From Erysipelotrichaceae bacterium (lineage in GTDB: Bacteria > Bacillota_I > Bacilli_A > Erysipelotrichales > Erysipelotrichaceae): a stretch of 17,208 bases of DNA. Position numbers and translations under genes: made by a program. Location: the NCBI GenBank assembly GCA_900759455.1, contig CAAEVI010000070.1, positions 1-17,208 on the forward strand, read 5' to 3'. Within the stretch, counting starts at the first letter, position 1; each line of letters begins with the position of its first letter. The notes beneath the pieces are model-generated. The model was given only the letters and a program-made list of their open reading frames with translations, ran no database searches and was not told the origin of the DNA. Of the stretch, positions 14,293 to 17,208 are shown piece after piece.

Positions 14293-14832
14293 TTATTTCT
14301 TGAAAGGCATTCCCATTTCAGTCAACAATGCCTTTGCTTCTTCGTTTGTCTTTGCAGTAGTAACGATAACTACGTCCATACCGCGAACTTTGTTAATCTT
14401 ATCGTAATCGATTTCCGGGAAGATGATCTGCTCTTTGATACCCAGTGTATAGTTTCCGCGGCCATCGAATGAAGTATCGGATACACCACGGAAGTCACGT
14501 ACGCGAGGCAGTGAGATGTTCATCAGCTTATCCAGGAAATCATACATTTTTTCACGGCGCAGGGTAACTTTGCATCCGATTGCCATACCTTCACGCAGTT
14601 TGAAGTTGGCGATAGATTTCTTTGCTTTTGTTACTACCGGAGCCTGTCCTGTGATTGCTGCCAGTTCTGCAACAGCTTCATCCAGAGCTTTTGAGTTAGC
14701 AATTGCATCACCAACACCCATATTGATTACGACTTTATCAATATATGGAACTTCCATCACTGATTTATAGTTGAACTGCTTCATCAGTGCTGGAACGACA
14801 GTTTCTTTATATTTCTGATTGAGACGGTTCAT
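14293..14832 (-). CDS. rplE: 50S ribosomal protein L5
   Basis: 5S rRNA-binding protein of the central protuberance, contacting P-site tRNA. The 179 residues include NRLNQKYKETVVPALM, PYIDKVVINMGVGDA (29-43), GQAPVVTKAKKSIANFKLRE, the LPRVRDFRGVSDTSFDGRGN segment and IIFPEIDYDKI. Length is standard. The ATG at 14832 has AGGAGG upstream, 13 bases after the rplX stop. Confidence 0.98.
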   Translation of the reverse strand: MNRLNQKYKETVVPALMKQFNYKSVMEVPYIDKVVINMGVGDAIANSKALDEAVAELAAITGQAPVVTKAKKSIANFKLREGMAIGCKVTLRREKMYDFLDKLMNISLPRVRDFRGVSDTSFDGRGNYTLGIKEQIIFPEIDYDKINKVRGMDVVIVTTAKTNEEAKALLTEMGMPFKK

Positions 14833-14845
14833 CGTTCAAACCCTC

Positions 14846-15178
14846 CTATTTCTTATCCTTGATGACAGCGCCGGTTTTCTTGTTGACGCGCACCTTCTCT
14901 GTGTTGCCTTTCTTGTCAGTTTCGAACTTGAATCCGACACGTCCGGCTTTCTTTGCCTTTTCATCATAGATCATTACGTTTGAAACATGAATTTTTGCTT
15001 CCTTCTCAACAATGCCGCCATCCGGGTTCTGCTGAGTCGGTTTCATGTGTTTCTTAACAACGTTGACACCTTCTACGATGATGCGGTTTTCTTTTGGAAA
15101 ACAAGCTAATACTTCACCGACAGTATCCTTATAAGCACCTGTAATGACCTGTACCTTATCGCCTTTTTTAATTTTCAC
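14846..15178 (-). CDS. rplX: 50S ribosomal protein L24
   Basis: Assembly initiator of the large subunit, also near the exit tunnel. From a GTG start at 15178 the product is 110 residues. It has the KOW motif in IKKGDKVQVITGAYKDTVGEV at the N-terminus, the EGVNVVKKHMKPTQQNPDGG segment, and a lysine-rich end. AAGGAGG (15187-15193) lies 8 bases before this GTG. The earlier in-frame GTG at 15187 is part of that Shine-Dalgarno and cannot be the start. The start gives MKIKKGD, close to MHVKKGD in Bacillus. Confidence 0.97.
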   Translation of the reverse strand: MKIKKGDKVQVITGAYKDTVGEVLACFPKENRIIVEGVNVVKKHMKPTQQNPDGGIVEKEAKIHVSNVMIYDEKAKKAGRVGFKFETDKKGNTEKVRVNKKTGAVIKDKK

Positions 15179-15186
15179 GTGCGACA

Positions 15187-15193
15187 CCTCCTT
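15187..15193 (-). promoter_or_regulatory. rplX ribosome binding site
   Basis: AAGGAGG on the minus strand, overlapping the TAA stop of rplN (15192-15194) and 8 bases before the rplX GTG. It decides the rplX start and suggests coupled translation. Confidence 0.85.
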
Positions 15194-15560
15194 ACAGCAC
15201 TTCCGGTGCCAAAGACACGATCTTCATAAAGTCTTTGTCACGCAGTTCACGAGCCACAGGACCGAAAATACGAGTTCCACGCGGCGTTTTATCATCCTTG
15301 ATCAATACGACAGCATTGTCATCGAAACGGATGTAAGTACCGTTCTCACGGCGAACACCGCGTTTTGTACGAACGATAACTCCCTTAACAACATCGCCCT
15401 TTTTCACAGTTCCGCCTGGAGTTGCCTGCTTAACTGTGCAAACGACGATATCGCCGATGTTTGAAAATTTACGAACGCTTCCGCCCAGACAACGAATAAC
15501 CAGCACTTCTTTTGCACCAGTGTTGTCAGCGACGCGCAATCTACTTTCATTTTGAATCAT
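15192..15560 (-). CDS. rplN: 50S ribosomal protein L14
   Basis: Large-subunit protein at the subunit interface (bridge B5/B8 region). The 122 residues are the family standard. They include MIQNESRLRVADNTGAKEVL (1-20), VKKGDVVKGVIVRTKRGVRR, the FDDNAVVLIKDDKTPRGTRI segment and GPVARELRDKDFMKIVSLAPEVL at the end. The ATG has GGGAGG 8 bases upstream. It lies between rpsQ and rplX. Confidence 0.99.
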   Translation of the reverse strand: MIQNESRLRVADNTGAKEVLVIRCLGGSVRKFSNIGDIVVCTVKQATPGGTVKKGDVVKGVIVRTKRGVRRENGTYIRFDDNAVVLIKDDKTPRGTRIFGPVARELRDKDFMKIVSLAPEVL

Positions 15561-15580
15561 GAGCTTAACCTCCCAGCGTC

Positions 15581-15838
15581 CTACTTCACTGCTTTTTCAA
15601 CAATCTCTACCAGACGGAAACGTTTTGTAGCAGACAATGGACGTGTTTCCATAATTACTACTGTATCTCCGAGTCTAGCTTCATTGTTTTCATCATGAGC
15701 TTTGAATTTCTTAGAATATTTTACACGCTTTCCGTAAAGCGGATGTGTTTTCTTAGTATCGATTCTTACTGTGATTGTCTTATCCATTTTATCGGATACT
15801 ACAGTACCACGGTAAACCTTACGGTTAGATCTTTCCAT
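15581..15838 (-). CDS. rpsQ: 30S ribosomal protein S17
   Basis: Primary 16S rRNA-binding protein with an OB fold. The 85 residues include RKVYRGTVVSDKMDKTITVR (6-25), HPLYGKRVKYSKKFKAHDE, and GDTVVIMETRPLSATKRFRL, the S17 signature region. It follows rpmC by 16 bases and precedes rplN, the canonical spc order. Confidence 0.98.
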   Translation of the reverse strand: MERSNRKVYRGTVVSDKMDKTITVRIDTKKTHPLYGKRVKYSKKFKAHDENNEARLGDTVVIMETRPLSATKRFRLVEIVEKAVK

Positions 15839-15854
15839 CGCTTAACTGACCTCC

Positions 15855-16055
15855 TTATTCCTGAGCTCCGAGCTCACGCTCGCTCATTACTGTCTTAATG
15901 CGAGCAATCGTCTTTTTAACAGTCTTAATGCGAGCTGTGTTCTCTAACTGCCCGGTAGCCTGCTGGAAACGAAGATTAAAAAGTTCATCTTTAAGCGTTT
16001 CGATCTCTTGCAGTAATTCAGTATTGCTTTTTTCTCTGATCTCTTTCGCTGTCAT
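15855..16055 (-). CDS. rpmC: 50S ribosomal protein L29
   Basis: Small helical protein beside the exit tunnel, part of the docking site for trigger factor and SRP. The 66 residues form two long helices and carry ELFNLRFQQATGQLENTARI (25-44), the family signature. The ATG lies 1 base after the rplP stop, with AAGGAG in the rplP end, so translation is probably coupled. Confidence 0.98.
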   Translation of the reverse strand: MTAKEIREKSNTELLQEIETLKDELFNLRFQQATGQLENTARIKTVKKTIARIKTVMSERELGAQE

Positions 16056-16056
16056 C

Positions 16057-16473
16057 TTACTTCACTTCTCCTTTTCTAACAAATTTGCATTTTACCGGCA
16101 GCTTATGGCTGGCCAGACGGAATGCCTCACGTGCGATTTCTTCACTGACACCGCCGATTTCAAACATTACACGACCCGGTTTTACTACTGCTACCCATCC
16201 TTCAGGTGCACCTTTACCGGAACCCATACGTACTTCCAACGGCTTCTTTGTACGAGCCAGATGAGGGAAGATGCGGATCCAAACCTGACCGCCACGTTTC
16301 ATATAACGAGTCATCGCGATACGGGCAGCCTCGATCTGACGGTTAGATACATAATTTCCGCTTTCTGCTACCAGACCGAATTCACCGAAGCTTACTTCAC
16401 GACCTGCTTTTGAGCGGCCTTCGTAGCTCAGACGGTGAGGACGTCTGTATTTTGTTCTTTTAGGCATTAACAT
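16057..16473 (-). CDS. rplP: 50S ribosomal protein L16
   Basis: Large-subunit protein near the A site, needed for peptidyl transferase assembly. The 138 residues include LMPKRTKYRRPHRLSYEGRS (2-21), QIEAARIAMTRYMKRGGQVW, the EVRMGSGKGAPEGWVAVVKP signature and ASHKLPVKCKFVRKGE. The HRLSYEG stretch replaces the HRGKMRG form of Bacillus; I recall the former type from Mollicutes. AGGAGG lies 9 bases before the first ATG; a second ATG at residue 3 is possible. Confidence 0.98.
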   Translation of the reverse strand: MLMPKRTKYRRPHRLSYEGRSKAGREVSFGEFGLVAESGNYVSNRQIEAARIAMTRYMKRGGQVWIRIFPHLARTKKPLEVRMGSGKGAPEGWVAVVKPGRVMFEIGGVSEEIAREAFRLASHKLPVKCKFVRKGEVK

Positions 16474-16487
16474 GGTTTGTTACCTCC

Positions 16488-17208
16488 TTAAGCATTTTCA
16501 GCCGGAGCTTCTGTTTTAGCTTCAGCTTTTACTTCTGCTTTCTGGTTTGCACCGCCACGAGATGGACGTGGACGGCGGTTATTGCGGCGACGGCGATCCG
16601 GTGAGTTCTTTGGAGCTTCCGGTTCTTTTACCATTTCACCAGGCAATACTTCACCACGGCAGATCCATACTTTTACACCCAGGCGTCCGTAAGTTGTAGA
16701 CGCTTCTTCCCAAGCGTAATCAATATCAGCACGCAGTGTGTGCAGAGGTACGACACCTTCGCTGTAACCCTCAGTACGAGCCATATCAGCTCCACCAAGA
16801 CGTCCGCTGACAGCAGTCTTGATACCTTTTGCACCAGCACGCATTGTTCTCTGAATTGCTTTCTTCTGTGCAGTACGGAAAGATGCACGCTGTTCCAGCT
16901 GATCAGCGATGCTTCTTGCAACCAGACGTGCATCCAGATCAGGGTTTGCAATTTCAACCACATTCAGATATACATGCTTACCTGTCATTTTCTCTAATTT
17001 CTTTTTCAGTGTTTCGATGTTTTCACCGTTTGTACCGATGACAACACCAGGACGAGCAGTGCGGATCATGATCGTAACACGATTCTTGGAACGCTCGATT
17101 TCAACTCTTGATACAGAAGCATGTTTGCATTCCTTCATCAAGAATTCACGAATCTTAACATCTTCTAACAGCAGATCTGCATAATCTTTATCTGCATACC
17201 ATCTTGAT
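16488..17208 (-). CDS. rpsC: 30S ribosomal protein S3 (partial, N-terminus outside)
   Basis: Small-subunit protein lining the mRNA entry channel. The first base of the visible part is beyond a codon edge, and 239 residues follow from SRWYADKDYADLLLEDVKIR, which matches about residue 20 of Bacillus S3. Roughly 19 residues are therefore missing off the window. The KH type II domain has GVVIGTNGENIETLKKKLE with the GTNG loop. The C-domain ends in GVKVWICRGEVLPG. An extra tail of 49 residues follows, proline- and arginine-rich (DRRRRNNRRPRPSR) then Ala/Glu/Lys-rich, where Bacillus has about 10. The methionine at 17141 is an internal residue, not the start. Confidence 0.97.
   Translation of the reverse strand, partial: SRWYADKDYADLLLEDVKIREFLMKECKHASVSRVEIERSKNRVTIMIRTARPGVVIGTNGENIETLKKKLEKMTGKHVYLNVVEIANPDLDARLVARSIADQLEQRASFRTAQKKAIQRTMRAGAKGIKTAVSGRLGGADMARTEGYSEGVVPLHTLRADIDYAWEEASTTYGRLGVKVWICRGEVLPGEMVKEPEAPKNSPDRRRRNNRRPRPSRGGANQKAEVKAEAKTEAPAENA

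Overview
This window is a chromosomal housekeeping region from a Firmicute of moderate GC. All 31 supported genes lie on the minus strand, so transcription runs from right to left. Gene order follows the Bacillus-type S10-spc-alpha ribosomal protein region, followed by the ECF transporter-truA-rplM-rpsI block. Three traits point to the Erysipelotrichia, the walled relatives of Mollicutes: no rpmD (L30) between rpsE and rplO, a Mollicutes-like N-terminal sequence in L16, and a zinc-ribbon S14. This placement is inferred from remembered family sequences, not from a search.

Positions 17208 to 6482 hold one tight operon read leftward: rpsC (cut by the window edge), rplP, rpmC, rpsQ, rplN, rplX, rplE, rpsN, rpsH, rplF, rplR, rpsE, rplO, secY, adk, map, infA, rpmJ, rpsM, rpsK, rpoA, rplQ. 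Gaps are mostly under 30 bases. The operon ends at a clear intrinsic terminator (6442-6471). It supplies ribosomal subunits, the Sec translocon channel, adenylate kinase, methionine aminopeptidase, IF1 and the RNA polymerase alpha subunit.

Positions 6428 to 5101 hold a two-gene insertion in the usual synteny: a TrmR-like tRNA methyltransferase and a membrane-anchored protein with an RraB-like domain. Each has a candidate extended -10 promoter, and the pair ends at its own terminator. Positions 5097 to 995 hold a second transcription unit with a good sigma-A type promoter: ecfA1, ecfA2, ecfT (energizing module of a vitamin importer), truA (tRNA pseudouridine synthase) and a PHP-family phosphatase. 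Every junction in it overlaps, which suggests translational coupling.

Positions 998 to 42 hold rplM-rpsI with a near-consensus promoter whose -35 box overlaps the stop codon of the PHP gene, and a structured leader that is a candidate L13 autoregulatory site. Positions 1-41 lie past rpsI and show no terminator or gene.

No gene-free stretch exceeds 120 bases. I see no rRNA or tRNA genes, CRISPR arrays, insertion sequences or phage genes. Several starts were moved from the longest open frame to codons with a properly spaced Shine-Dalgarno sequence (rplX GTG, adk TTG, rpsE, rplO, ecfA1, trmR, rraB-like). I do not see a wholly new system here. The most unusual items are the anchored RraB-like protein, the absent L30 and the S3 tail.
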